Positions 27,168-34,757 of a stretch of 64,000 bases of DNA are shown piece after piece. The position numbers were made by a program, and so were the translations under genes. The stretch spans positions 1 to 64,000 of the forward strand of contig NZ_QSLN01000004.1 of the NCBI RefSeq assembly GCF_003368535.1, read 5' to 3'. The notes beneath the pieces were generated by a model. That model was not told the DNA's origin. It was given only the letters and a program-made list of their open reading frames with translations, and searched no databases. How positions within the stretch are numbered: the stretch's first letter is position 1; every line of letters begins with the position of its first letter. This DNA comes from Ammonifex thiophilus. GTDB taxonomy: Bacteria; Bacillota; Desulfotomaculia; Desulfotomaculales; Ammonificaceae.

Positions 27168-27199
27168 AAAAAAAGAAAAGGGGGCAGCCGAGCCCCCTT
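27168..27199 (-). terminator. Intrinsic terminator after the DsrE-family gene
   Basis: On the minus strand GGGGGC and GCCCCC form a stem around a six-base loop, followed by a T-rich run (TTTTCTTTTTTT). It begins about 30 bases after the DsrE-family stop codon and should separate that gene from the 269-residue protein gene downstream. Confidence 0.8.
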
Positions 27200-27228
27200 A
27201 AGGCCTGTCCTTTTTGCGCTATCTTCGC

Positions 27229-27684
27229 TTAAACGAAAATGTTAATGTCGGAGGCCAGGGCGAGCTCCATGTAGCCGGGAGCGTCAATGATCTCCACCCC
27301 TGGAATGAAGTCCTCCTTTTTAAGTCCCATCATGTCCACCGTCATCTTACAGGCATAAAGCTTAACCCCTTCCAGCTGGCACATCTCCATAAGGTCTTCC
27401 GGGCGGGGAATGCCGGCTCTCTCCTCCGCCATCTTGATCATCATCCTAGTGGCCAGGGCGGGAACGCCTGGGATTACTCCCAAGATACCGGGCGGGAAAT
27501 ACTTGGCCTTCTTTATACCTTCTTTGCGCACGGCGTTGATTCCGTCGAAGGTGAAGAAGACAGAGGTGTCCGCTCCTGCTCTCACCGCTTGCAGGGCCAG
27601 GATGAGGGGAGGATAAACCCCTTCCAGCGTGTTGCGGGCGCAGATGAAAGTGGCCTTTTTTCTGTCGCTCGTCCTCTCGGCCAT
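27229..27684 (-). CDS. DsrE/DsrF-like family protein
   Basis: This 151-residue protein has the DsrE/F/peroxiredoxin-like fold: KATFICARNTLEGVYPPLILALQA at the start and a conserved cysteine late in LYACKMTVDMMG, which in sulfur-transfer relatives carries the persulfide. It belongs to the cytosolic subgroup with a Met-rich central helix (TRMMIKMAEE). The ATG follows AGAAGGAGTGA. It has its own promoter and terminator, so it is a single-gene unit. A role in sulfur relay is possible but unproven. Confidence 0.85.
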   Translation of the reverse strand: MAERTSDRKKATFICARNTLEGVYPPLILALQAVRAGADTSVFFTFDGINAVRKEGIKKAKYFPPGILGVIPGVPALATRMMIKMAEERAGIPRPEDLMEMCQLEGVKLYACKMTVDMMGLKKEDFIPGVEIIDAPGYMELALASDINIFV

Positions 27685-27725
27685 AACGTCACTCCTTCTG
27701 GCAATATACCCTATACCCTATTCAG

Positions 27726-27756
27726 ATTCTAACACGCCCCGCCCACCCCATGTCAA
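27726..27756 (-). promoter_or_regulatory. Promoter of the DsrE-family gene
   Basis: On the minus strand TTGACA (27751-27756) is followed after 19 bases by TAGAAT (27726-27731), or after 18 bases by TTAGAA. The -35 hexamer is perfect. The start point would be near 27718, about 35 bases before the ATG. Confidence 0.55.
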
Positions 27757-27759
27757 GGC

Positions 27760-27784
27760 AAAAATTAAAGCGCCCGCCGGCGCC
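27760..27784 (-). terminator. Probable terminator after the 45-residue small gene
   Basis: The minus strand reads GCGCC, a four-base loop, then GGCGC and a TTTAATTTTT tail. It stands about 110 bases after the stop of the small gene and just before the DsrE promoter, where a boundary is expected. The stem is short but GC-only. Confidence 0.5.
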
Positions 27785-27892
27785 CCTCACTAGACGGCTA
27801 CAATTTATCACGTCCCTTCCAAGATACCCGCTTAAGCAACTCCCATATCGCGATCGAGCAGGTGGTCAGCGGCAGGGACCCGTCCGGTCCAG

Positions 27893-28030
27893 CTACCGTT
27901 GCGGGAATTCGTCCACCTGCCTCGTCTCGAGCCGGTCTAGGGTGGTGATGCTTCCTATGAACCCCCCGGACAAGCCCCTAACCGCTTCCCCAAGGAAGGT
28001 TAGCAAGCTCCTCCGGATGGCCATGGACAT
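27893..28030 (-). CDS. Probable 45-residue small protein
   Basis: Between the DsrE and TetR genes the minus strand holds a short frame: MSMAIRRSLLTFLGEAV at the start, then a Gly/Ser-rich turn (RGLSGGF) and ITTLDRLETRQVDEFPQR. The ribosome site AAGGGGGG lies just before the ATG, which is preceded by GTG. A TTGACA-17-TAACAT promoter stands about 100 bases upstream and a terminator downstream. I know no family for it. The first helix is amphipathic and basic, so membrane contact is possible. Such a complete set of expression signals around so short a frame argues that it is real. Confidence 0.5.
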   Translation of the reverse strand: MSMAIRRSLLTFLGEAVRGLSGGFIGSITTLDRLETRQVDEFPQR

Positions 28031-28122
28031 CACCCCCCTTCCCGAGAGTTTTCATTCTGCTTGTTTAGGTAACCTGGTAGAGGGGCTACCGGCAGCGCAT
28101 CCTTTGCTCCTTCCGGAATATT

Positions 28123-28151
28123 ATGTTAACTAAAGTCCCACCCTTTGTCAA
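28123..28151 (-). promoter_or_regulatory. Promoter for the small gene, divergent from tetR
   Basis: On the minus strand TTGACA (28146-28151) and TAACAT (28123-28128) are 17 bases apart. It is back to back with the tetR promoter, whose -35 begins at 28158, so a regulator bound here could act on both. Confidence 0.5.
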
Positions 28152-28157
28152 GAGGAA

Positions 28158-28186
28158 TTGACACCCCTCGGAAGTCGTGCTACCAT
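28158..28186 (+). promoter_or_regulatory. tetR promoter
   Basis: TTGACA (28158-28163) and TACCAT (28181-28186) have the ideal 17-base spacing. The predicted start near 28193 lies just before the palindrome at 28201-28220, so a repressor there would block transcription directly. Confidence 0.7.
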
Positions 28187-28200
28187 CTCTTTGGTAGCGA

Positions 28201-28220
28201 GTAACTAACTGGTTAGTTAC
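28201..28220. promoter_or_regulatory. Probable TetR operator
   Basis: GTAACTAAC, two bases, GTTAGTTAC: a perfect inverted repeat with 9-base arms, placed between the predicted transcription start and the tetR ATG at 28233. Size and position match autoregulatory TetR-family operators. A smaller inverted repeat (TACCA/TGGTA, 28181-28196) overlaps the -10. Confidence 0.75.
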
Positions 28221-28232
28221 CAGAGGGGAAAA

Positions 28233-28877
28233 ATGTCCGCCAAAACCGATTCCCTGGAACAGCCTGCTAAGACCCGGATTCTGAAAGCGGCCGAAGAGGT
28301 CTTTGCCGCCAAAGGCTTTGCCGGAGCCCGGGTGGACGAGATAGCTACCCGCGCCCGCATAAACAAACGCATGCTCTACCACTACTTTGGAGACAAGGAA
28401 AAGCTTTACCTCAGCGTCTTGGAAAACAACTTTGCCCGGGCTCTGAAGCTCACCCACCAAGCCTTGGGGGGAAACTCCACCCCACCTGAGCAGGCAGAAC
28501 AGGTCATTACCCGCTACTTCCTTTTCCTGGCCGAGCATCCCCGCTACGCCCGGCTGGTGGCCTGGGAGATGCTGGAAGGAGGAAACTATGCCCGCAAGAT
28601 ACTGCCACCCATATGGGAAAGGGGCCTAAGTTCCCTGCGCTCCATCCTGGAAAGAGGGATGAAAGAAGGCTACTTCCGCCAAGACATAGACGTGGACCAG
28701 CTCCTCATCACCCTTCACACCCTTTGTATCGCCTACTTCACCCACAAAAGCATGCTGGCCATCTTGTGGCACGGCGACCCGCATAGCCCCGAAAACCTAA
28801 AAAGGCGCCTTGACCACATTCTCCGCCTGTTTCGCCAGTACGTCACTCCGCATCCGGAAGGGGGAGCAAACGCATGA
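28233..28877 (+). CDS. TetR/AcrR family transcriptional regulator
   Basis: The N-terminal helix-turn-helix (about residues 12-58) has the classic line ILKAAEEVFAAKGFAGARVDEIATRARINKRMLYHYFGDKEKLY. The C-terminal ligand domain resembles that of regulators beside HlyD/ABC efflux genes. It overlaps the start of the adaptor gene by 4 bases, so it heads and probably represses the efflux operon through the palindrome just upstream. Confidence 0.93.
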   Translation: MSAKTDSLEQPAKTRILKAAEEVFAAKGFAGARVDEIATRARINKRMLYHYFGDKEKLYLSVLENNFARALKLTHQALGGNSTPPEQAEQVITRYFLFLAEHPRYARLVAWEMLEGGNYARKILPPIWERGLSSLRSILERGMKEGYFRQDIDVDQLLITLHTLCIAYFTHKSMLAILWHGDPHSPENLKRRLDHILRLFRQYVTPHPEGGANA

Positions 28878-30025
28878 TCTCCAGGAAGTTTGGCCTCTGG
28901 ACGGCTCTCGTCTTAAGCCTTTTGCTTCTGGCCTCCGGCTGCCGTTTTAACAACCTCAGTACCGAACTTTCCGGCATGGTAGAAGCCCGAGAGGTAGACA
29001 TAGCCGCTAAGATCCCGGGCCGGGTGGTGGAGCTCAAAGTAGAAGAAGGAGATACGGTCAAGGAAGGTCAGGTCATAGCGGTGATAGAGGCTAAGGAACT
29101 GGAGGACAAGAAGCGGCAGGCCGAAGCCCAACTCTCCGCTGCCCAGGCCCAGTGTCAGAAGGCCCGAGACGCCCTCTTACTGCAGCAGAAATTGAGCGAC
29201 GCCGATTACCAGGCCGCCCAGGCAGCCCTCGACCGGGCCTTGGCCGAGTATAACAAAGTAAGTAGAGGAACCCAGACCCAGATAGAACAGGCCCAGGCCA
29301 AGCTGGAGGAGGCCAAAGCCCAGCTTTCGCTGGCCGAGAAAACCTTTCAGCGTTACCAGCAGCTTTATAGCGCCGGGGCCGTGCCGCAGCAGGCCCTGGA
29401 CGAAGTGAAAGCCAAGTACGAAACAGCCCGGCAGCAGGTGCGCCAGGCTGAAGAGGGATTGGAGTTTCTGAAAGGAGTGGCGCGGGAAGAAGACGTGCGT
29501 GCGGCCGGAGCAGCGGTAAGCCAGGCTCAGGCAGCCCTCTTGAAGGCCGAGGCAGGAAGGATGCAGACCCTGCTGGCGCAAAGTGATCTGGCGGCCGCCG
29601 AAGCCAAGCGCCAACAGGCGGAAGCCGCCCTGGCCGAAGTGAAGCACAGCCTGGAGGACACCGTCATTAAAGCCCCCTGCGATGGGGTAGTGGTGACCAA
29701 GTACGTCCAAAAGGGAGAACTGGTTGCCACCGGCGCCCTCATCGTCACCATACAGCAGCCTTCCCGCAACTGGGCCGACTTTAAGGTCAACGAAAAGCTC
29801 GTAAGCAAGTTCAAAGAAGGACAGGAAGTAAAAATTTCCTCTCCTGACCTGCCGGGGAAGACCTTCACCGGTAAGATAGAGTCTATCAACCGCAAGCCGG
29901 ACTATGCCGCTCAGCGTCCCACCCACGAGCGGGGAGAAAAAGAGTTGGTAGCCTACAACGTAAAGGTGCGGCTGGACAACCCCGAGCTGCGGGCAGGCAT
30001 GACCGTCATCTTATACCTTCCTTAA
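28874..30025 (+). CDS. HlyD-family efflux adaptor, predicted lipoprotein
   Basis: A signal sequence ends in the lipobox LLASGC, so Cys23 would be lipidated and anchor the protein outside the membrane. It is followed by a lipoyl half-motif (GRVVELKVEEGDTVKEGQVI), a very long coiled coil rich in Ala, Gln and Glu (about residues 75-260), the second lipoyl half (IKAPCDGVVVTKYVQKGELV) and a beta-barrel. This matches YbhG/EmrA-like adaptors of ABC-2 exporters. It lies between tetR and an ABC-2 permease gene. Confidence 0.9.
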   Translation: MISRKFGLWTALVLSLLLLASGCRFNNLSTELSGMVEAREVDIAAKIPGRVVELKVEEGDTVKEGQVIAVIEAKELEDKKRQAEAQLSAAQAQCQKARDALLLQQKLSDADYQAAQAALDRALAEYNKVSRGTQTQIEQAQAKLEEAKAQLSLAEKTFQRYQQLYSAGAVPQQALDEVKAKYETARQQVRQAEEGLEFLKGVAREEDVRAAGAAVSQAQAALLKAEAGRMQTLLAQSDLAAAEAKRQQAEAALAEVKHSLEDTVIKAPCDGVVVTKYVQKGELVATGALIVTIQQPSRNWADFKVNEKLVSKFKEGQEVKISSPDLPGKTFTGKIESINRKPDYAAQRPTHERGEKELVAYNVKVRLDNPELRAGMTVILYLP

Positions 30026-30040
30026 AGAGGAGACCGGGCC

Positions 30041-31222
30041 ATGTTCAAGCAGATAGCCTACGTCTGGGAAAGGGAATGGCGCTACATTTTCCGGAATCGC
30101 CGCCTGCTGGGGATATTGCTGGGGGTACCCCTTCTCTACTGCACCCTCCTGGGAATCCTCTACTACGAGAATACGGTAAACCGTATTTCCCTGGGGGTAC
30201 TGGACCTGGACAACTCCTCTCTAAGCCGGGCCGTAATCCGTGCCTTTCAAGACTCCGATCGCTTCCGGCACATTATGAGTTTTACCGACCAGAAAGAGCT
30301 GGAGCAGGCCATGCACCAAGGCAAGATCATGGTCGCCCTCTTTATTCCACCTAACTTTTCCAAGGAAGTAAAGACGGGCAAAGGCGGCAAAGTGATGCTG
30401 ATAACCAACGGCACCAATCTGATTATAGCCAACACTTCCCTCACGGCCGCCAGCGAAATCGTGCAGACCCTCTCGGGCGCTACCTTGGTTCGCTACCTAG
30501 AAAAAGGCGGGATGTCGCCCGAAACGGCCTTGCGTCTGGCCCAGCCCATATCCTTCAAGGTGCGCGTTTGGTACAACCCCACTCTCAACTACTCCAACTT
30601 CCTACTCCTGGGGCTCATAGCCACCATCACCCAGCAGGTGGCCCTGCTTTACGTAGCGGTTGCCATCGTGCGAGAAAAAGAGCTCGGTACTCTAGCCGAA
30701 ATTAAGGCCCACTGCTCCAGTGTCTTCGCCATAACCTTAGGCAAGATCCTCCCCTATTTCGTCTTCAACTTTGTAACCCTGAACCTCATGTTTGTTGAAG
30801 CCATACTCCTCTTCCGCATTCCCTTCAGGGGAAGCTACCCCCTCCTCCTTCTGCTCACCGCCTGCTTCCTGGCTTGCATCTTAAGCTTCGGTGTCATGGT
30901 CTCGGCCCTCTGCCGCAATGAACTTGAGGCCACCCAGATAGCCATGCTCTTCGCTGTCCCCTCCTTCCTCTTTTCTGGCTTTACCTGGCCTTTCATGGCC
31001 ATGCCCCTCCCAGCCAAGATACTGGGCCACCTCATGCCCCTGACCTACTACGCCGAAAACGTACGTAAAATCTTCTTGATGAACGCCGGATTCACAGACA
31101 TAGCCAAGGACCTGGGAATTCTTACTCTGATGACCCTCTTCTGCTTCGGGGCGGCGCTCGTGGTGGTCAAGTGCAAGTACTTCGCGACCAAGCCGGAAGA
31201 GGCAGCGAAAACACAATGTTAA
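30041..31222 (+). CDS. ABC-2 type transporter permease
   Basis: This 393-residue protein has one N-terminal membrane helix (RRLLGILLGVPLLYCTLLG), a soluble external domain of about 150 residues, and five C-terminal helices, the YbhS/YhiI-like layout. It should form the pore of a TetR-controlled exporter with the HlyD-type lipoprotein. No ATP-binding subunit is encoded before or after it, although such permeases need one, so an ATPase must come from elsewhere or has been lost. The BirA-like operator of bioY begins within its last codons. Confidence 0.88.
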   Translation: MFKQIAYVWEREWRYIFRNRRLLGILLGVPLLYCTLLGILYYENTVNRISLGVLDLDNSSLSRAVIRAFQDSDRFRHIMSFTDQKELEQAMHQGKIMVALFIPPNFSKEVKTGKGGKVMLITNGTNLIIANTSLTAASEIVQTLSGATLVRYLEKGGMSPETALRLAQPISFKVRVWYNPTLNYSNFLLLGLIATITQQVALLYVAVAIVREKELGTLAEIKAHCSSVFAITLGKILPYFVFNFVTLNLMFVEAILLFRIPFRGSYPLLLLLTACFLACILSFGVMVSALCRNELEATQIAMLFAVPSFLFSGFTWPFMAMPLPAKILGHLMPLTYYAENVRKIFLMNAGFTDIAKDLGILTLMTLFCFGAALVVVKCKYFATKPEEAAKTQC

Positions 31223-31248
31223 CTTCATCTTATCCAGGTGGTTGACAA
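31216..31248. promoter_or_regulatory. BirA-type biotin operator before bioY
   Basis: Half-sites ATGTTAACT (31216-31224) and GGTTGACAA (31240-31248) are imperfect inverted copies separated by 15 bases. This is the published layout of Gram-positive BirA boxes (TTGTTAACC, N14-15, GGTTAACAA). The right half covers the -35 element of the bioY promoter, so biotin-loaded BirA would block transcription. The left half overlaps the stop codon of the permease gene. Confidence 0.65.
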
Positions 31249-31270
31249 TCGAGTCTTCGGCTAGTAAACT
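31242..31270 (+). promoter_or_regulatory. bioY promoter
   Basis: A perfect TTGACA (31242-31247) and TAAACT (31265-31270) with 17-base spacing. Transcription would start near 31277, leaving a 25-base leader with the strong ribosome site GAGGAGGGGGAGA before the TTG start. Confidence 0.7.
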
Positions 31271-31302
31271 TTTGAAAAACGATTCTCGAGGAGGGGGAGA
31301 AT

Positions 31303-31902
31303 TTGGCTCTGAGTCTCACCGAAAGGGTAGAAGTTTTTCGCGGGAGGATTTTCGAGTTTACCCGGAGCTCCGGACTTTCCACCCAGATCGCCTTGGCCCT
31401 CTTTGGAGCTGCCTTCATCGGGCTGGCGGCACAGATAAGGATACCCCTACCCTTCACCCCCGTACCCATCACCGGCCAGACCTTCGCCGTACTCTTCCTG
31501 GCCATCCTGATGGGAACCAGGGCCGGCACTTTAAGCTCCCTCTTCTATGTCCTTTTCGGCGGCCTGGGGCTTCCCTGGTTTGCCGGCTTCAAGGGAGGTT
31601 TTGCCGTCCTGGCCGGACCTACTGGCGGATACCTCATAGGGTTTATTCTGGCCGCCCTCTTGGTAGGTTACCTTTGCGACCACTTCGCCTGGGCCCGGCG
31701 GCTCCCAGGCCTCATAGCCAGTCTGCTGGTGGCTAACTTCTTGGTCATACACGGCCTCGGGATCCTCTGGCTGGGAGCGGTAACCGGAACCCATTCTTTA
31801 AGCAAGCTTTTACTTTTAGGCAGCCTTCCCTTCGTGCCCGGTGACCTTCTGAAGATAGCCTTCGCCGCCAGCCTGGGACGACTCGTCCTTCCCAGCAGAT
31901 AA
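31303..31902 (+). CDS. bioY: Biotin transporter BioY
   Basis: BioY is the substrate-binding membrane component of biotin ECF transporters. Six hydrophobic helices carry the family marks: IRIPLPFTPVPITGQTFAV, GGLGLPWFAGFKGGFAVLAGPTGGYLIGF and a late PGDLLKIAFAA. It starts at TTG 31303, nine bases after a very strong ribosome site. No ECF ATPases are adjacent, as is usual for group II modules. A BirA-like operator precedes it. Confidence 0.95.
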   Translation: MALSLTERVEVFRGRIFEFTRSSGLSTQIALALFGAAFIGLAAQIRIPLPFTPVPITGQTFAVLFLAILMGTRAGTLSSLFYVLFGGLGLPWFAGFKGGFAVLAGPTGGYLIGFILAALLVGYLCDHFAWARRLPGLIASLLVANFLVIHGLGILWLGAVTGTHSLSKLLLLGSLPFVPGDLLKIAFAASLGRLVLPSR

Positions 31903-31910
31903 GCCGCACC

Positions 31911-32297
31911 ATGGTACGCTTAAGAGGTCATCACCTGATTTGTTTGCAGTTTTTCCGGGGGGAAGGGTACAGCCAGGAATTCGTGCGCAACCTGGAAGAA
32001 ATTCTATGCCGATTATCCAGGGGAGAGGAAGTAGAAATAGTGGAGGGAGCAGACCTCGTCTGCTCCCTCTGCCCTTTTCTCCAGAAAGGTCGGTGCACCA
32101 ACGGCCCGGAAGCCGAGGTGAAGGTTAAGGCCAGAGACGCCTTCGCCCTGGCCGGACTGGGCCTGCAGCCGGGAACCCGGGTAGACTGGGTAGAGGTAAA
32201 GAGAAGGTTTCGCCGCTTGCCACTGGAATGGCTAAAGGAGCACTGCAAAGGTTGCGAGTGGCAGAGGATTTGTCTTGAGTCGGCTGAAATCTTTTAG
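31911..32297 (+). CDS. DUF1284 family Cys-rich protein
   Basis: The start RLRGHHLICLQFFRGEGYS is the DUF1284 signature. Cysteines occur in two groups, VCSLCPFLQKGRC and HCKGCEWQRIC, and could bind an iron-sulfur cluster or zinc. The function of the family is not known; it is common in anaerobes. At 128 residues it is full length. It follows bioY by eight bases and precedes the Clp1-like gene. Confidence 0.85.
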   Translation: MVRLRGHHLICLQFFRGEGYSQEFVRNLEEILCRLSRGEEVEIVEGADLVCSLCPFLQKGRCTNGPEAEVKVKARDAFALAGLGLQPGTRVDWVEVKRRFRRLPLEWLKEHCKGCEWQRICLESAEIF

Positions 32298-32327
32298 AGT
32301 AAAGGAGCGGCTGGAGGTATCTCCGGC

Positions 32328-33437
32328 GTGACTGAAGCAGGTTTTCCTCAAGAGTGGCAGCAGAAAGCGGCGGAGATCATAGAAAGCGGCCGCCTCATTG
32401 TGCTGGTGGGAGGAGTAGACAGCGGCAAAACCACCTTCGCCTCCTACCTGGTGAACCGGATTATGGAAGCGGGGCTTTCCTGCGCGGTGGTGGACGCCGA
32501 TGTGGGGCAGGCGAGCATCGGGCCCCCGGCGGTCATAAGTCTGGGTTTTCCGGAGAGTCCGGTGGAAAGGCTTTCCGACATTCCCATGGACTCCTTTTAC
32601 TTCGCCGGAGCCATAAGCCCCCAGAATCACCTGCTCCCCTGCGTAGTAGGAACCAAAAAGATGGTGGAATTGGCCCGGAAAAAGAAAAATCCCGACCGGA
32701 TCGTAGTGGACACCACCGGGCTGGTGCGGGGAAGAGTGGGCAGGACGCTTAAGGCTTATAAGCTCGACCTTCTGGAGCCCGACGTCGTGGTCTTCTTTCA
32801 GCGCCGGAAGGAGCTTGAGGACCTAGCAAGAATCTGGGAAAGAAGGGCCAAAGCTTTCCGCCTGCGGGTGGCGGCGGAAGTACAGCGCAAAACCTTCGAG
32901 GAGCGGGCGCGCAACCGGGAAGAAAAGTGGCGCCTTTACTTTGCCGAAAGCACCAGACACGAGCTTCCTTTGAAAGAGCTGGCCTTTTCCCGGGGCATTC
33001 TAGGAGCAGGCCAGCCTTTGGAACGGGAAGAAAGAGAAAAGCTCTCTTCTTCTCTGGGGAAAAAGGTTTTGTGGGCGGAAAGCTCTTCAGAACAGGGTAT
33101 TCTGGTGGTGGAAGAGAGATTGAGCGAAGATGAGCTTCTGTGGGTCAAGGCCTGCCTGGGTTTGGAGCAGGCAGACCTTCACCAACTGAGCCCCCTTTAC
33201 TTCCGGGGGCTGCTGGTGGCGCTGATAAGCGAAGGAGGAGAAGCGCGCGCTTTAGGGATAGTGCAAGAGCTCGACTTTGAAGGCGAAAAGATAAGCATCC
33301 TCTCCCCTCTTCCGGCCGGGGAAAAGATCGCGGAAATCCAGTTCGGCTCCTACCGCTTCCCCCTCATAAACGGCCAGCCCGCCTTTCAGCGCGCGGCTTT
33401 CCGTCCACCGGAGCACGGCCAACCTTCCGAGGATTAG
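32328..33437 (+). CDS. Clp1/Grc3-like polynucleotide 5'-kinase family protein
   Basis: Walker A is GGVDSGKTTF (about residues 28-37). It is followed by VVDADVGQASIGPP, which matches the Clp1-P lid/Walker A-prime region of Clp1, Grc3 and Nol9 RNA kinases. DTTGLVRG appears at the Walker B position. The C-terminal part (about 230-369) is a separate beta-rich domain ending PLINGQPAF. Related stand-alone kinases phosphorylate 5'-OH ends of RNA or DNA. It starts at a GTG. It converges on, and overlaps by 4 bases, the end of the III-D CRISPR operon; a functional link is only suggested by position. Confidence 0.75.
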   Translation: MTEAGFPQEWQQKAAEIIESGRLIVLVGGVDSGKTTFASYLVNRIMEAGLSCAVVDADVGQASIGPPAVISLGFPESPVERLSDIPMDSFYFAGAISPQNHLLPCVVGTKKMVELARKKKNPDRIVVDTTGLVRGRVGRTLKAYKLDLLEPDVVVFFQRRKELEDLARIWERRAKAFRLRVAAEVQRKTFEERARNREEKWRLYFAESTRHELPLKELAFSRGILGAGQPLEREEREKLSSSLGKKVLWAESSSEQGILVVEERLSEDELLWVKACLGLEQADLHQLSPLYFRGLLVALISEGGEARALGIVQELDFEGEKISILSPLPAGEKIAEIQFGSYRFPLINGQPAFQRAAFRPPEHGQPSED

Positions 33438-33736
33438 CCCCCTGCCTTAGCCAGGCGGATGGCCCAGCCCCAGGCACGAGCTTTGTCCCGCCCTTTCAAG
33501 CCGGTGTTCCAGTTGAGCCAGAGATCGTAAAGCTTCTGATAGTACCTCTGGGTTCTTTTGCTCCGCGGAGGCGGATTGAAAGCCATAATCTGGAGATAGC
33601 GAACCAAGGCCTCCTCGTCAAAACGCTTGTACACGTAATAGTCCAGCACCTTTTTCGCCTCGTTAAGGTCAACACCGTTCTGCTTAAAGCGGCGTGCCAT
33701 CCCTTCCGCCTCGCGTGTGATGATCTCCCAGTCCAC
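33434..33736 (-). CDS. Uncharacterised 100-residue protein at the end of the III-D operon
   Basis: I do not recognise this family. I start at the GTG at 33734-33736, which follows GGGGGTAGGAGAG and lies 13 bases after the stop of the preceding RAMP gene; a frame extending 21 codons further upstream is less well supported. The protein is helical and basic, with many aromatics (DYYVYKRF, YYQKLYDLWLNW). Size and charge recall small (Cas11-like) subunits, but a different Cas11 candidate is already present. It is the last gene of the III-D operon and overlaps the convergent kinase gene by 4 bases. Confidence 0.65.
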   Translation of the reverse strand: MDWEIITREAEGMARRFKQNGVDLNEAKKVLDYYVYKRFDEEALVRYLQIMAFNPPPRSKRTQRYYQKLYDLWLNWNTGLKGRDKARAWGWAIRLAKAGG

Positions 33737-33749
33737 CTCTCCTACCCCC

Positions 33750-34745
33750 TCAGTAAGGACCTCCCGGCATCTCCCGCCGATCGAGTTCTTCCCGCGCAAG
33801 AATGGCGGCTACCTTCTCCAACCCTTCGCAGAAAAGAAGACCCTGCTTTTCCGCTTCGCGGCAGCACTCTTCCACCCATTTCTCCAACTCCTGCCCCTCA
33901 AGAAGGCGAGCCCCGACTCCCAGCCGCCCCGCCTCCGCATTCCGAAGAGTCGTAGATAAAAGCTTGATTTCTACGCTTCCCATTCCCACGGGCTTGCCCG
34001 CCCCCATTTTCACCGGAAACCGGTGGGCCGGGTGCAACCCCATGGCCGTGAGCAACACGCCCATCAAAGCGGCATCGAGATTATTAAAATGAAGCGTCGC
34101 TTTGAACGATTGTCCTTCTTTTAAGACCACCCGCGCATCCGGCCCCGAAGCTATTTTCCCGTGGTAGTAAAACTTTCTGCCCCTGGCCTCTCTTTTTCCG
34201 CCCAGATAGCTCCGGGGCAAGCCGTTTTTGACCCGAGCCGGAGTCCACAAGATGGGGATGCGAGTAAGAACCGCTTTGGTCCCTTCCGGCATCACAACGT
34301 CGGGAATCTGCACATTGCCCTGATAACTTTCGCCTCTAGGGCCGGTCATGCCGAAAATTCGGCAAGCAGGGCAAAGCTCGTCCACTCTGGTGCAACGGTT
34401 AGGTCTATTCGGAACAAAAGCCCGCACCTTATCGTTCGTTATCCTCAGACAAGAATAGGAAATGGCTTCTGTGAGACTTCTCAAAGCTCCTTTGAGCGAA
34501 GATCCAGGTATCACGTGAAGCCGCTTACCTTCCCTTTCCACGCCCGCATGGCAGGCAGCCAATACTTCTGCTCCTTGCCTGGTTTTAACGAAGTCCGAAA
34601 ACCCCGAGCCCACCTGCAAAGGGCGCAGTAAGTGGAGCTCGCACTCCAGGGTTCCGGTATAAGAAGCAAACCGGTGATGTCCGGGACAAAGAGCACGGAC
34701 GCAGCGATCGGGAAAAGGGACGAAATCATAAGGCTTCCACTCCAC
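33750..34745 (-). CDS. Cas7-like RAMP protein of the III-D complex, probably catalytically inactive
   Basis: This 331-residue RAMP has the conserved VIPGSSLKGALRSLTE helix entry, a CPACRIFGMTG cysteine/zinc segment and a Gly-rich turn (GAGKPVGMGSVEI). The stretch before PGSS, where slicing Cas7 subunits keep an Asp, reads AACHAGVEREGKRLHV. No acidic residue sits in the expected place, so it is probably a capping subunit, as Csm5 is in III-A. A C-terminal extension of about 60 residues is helical. The GTG start has AGGGAGGGAGAG upstream. Confidence 0.75.
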   Translation of the reverse strand: MEWKPYDFVPFPDRCVRALCPGHHRFASYTGTLECELHLLRPLQVGSGFSDFVKTRQGAEVLAACHAGVEREGKRLHVIPGSSLKGALRSLTEAISYSCLRITNDKVRAFVPNRPNRCTRVDELCPACRIFGMTGPRGESYQGNVQIPDVVMPEGTKAVLTRIPILWTPARVKNGLPRSYLGGKREARGRKFYYHGKIASGPDARVVLKEGQSFKATLHFNNLDAALMGVLLTAMGLHPAHRFPVKMGAGKPVGMGSVEIKLLSTTLRNAEAGRLGVGARLLEGQELEKWVEECCREAEKQGLLFCEGLEKVAAILAREELDRREMPGGPY

Positions 34746-34757
34746 CTCTCTCCCTCC

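Noticed and set aside
28102-28120. Four-codon frame (MRCR, stop) behind a perfect GGAAGGAG site in the small-gene leader
   Set aside because: Too short to judge; no attenuator-like hairpins or codon pattern to support a leader peptide.
27750-28133. Plus-strand 127-codon frame in the DsrE-tetR gap
   Set aside because: It runs opposite the better supported 45-codon gene, through that gene's terminator and promoter, and has no ribosome site.
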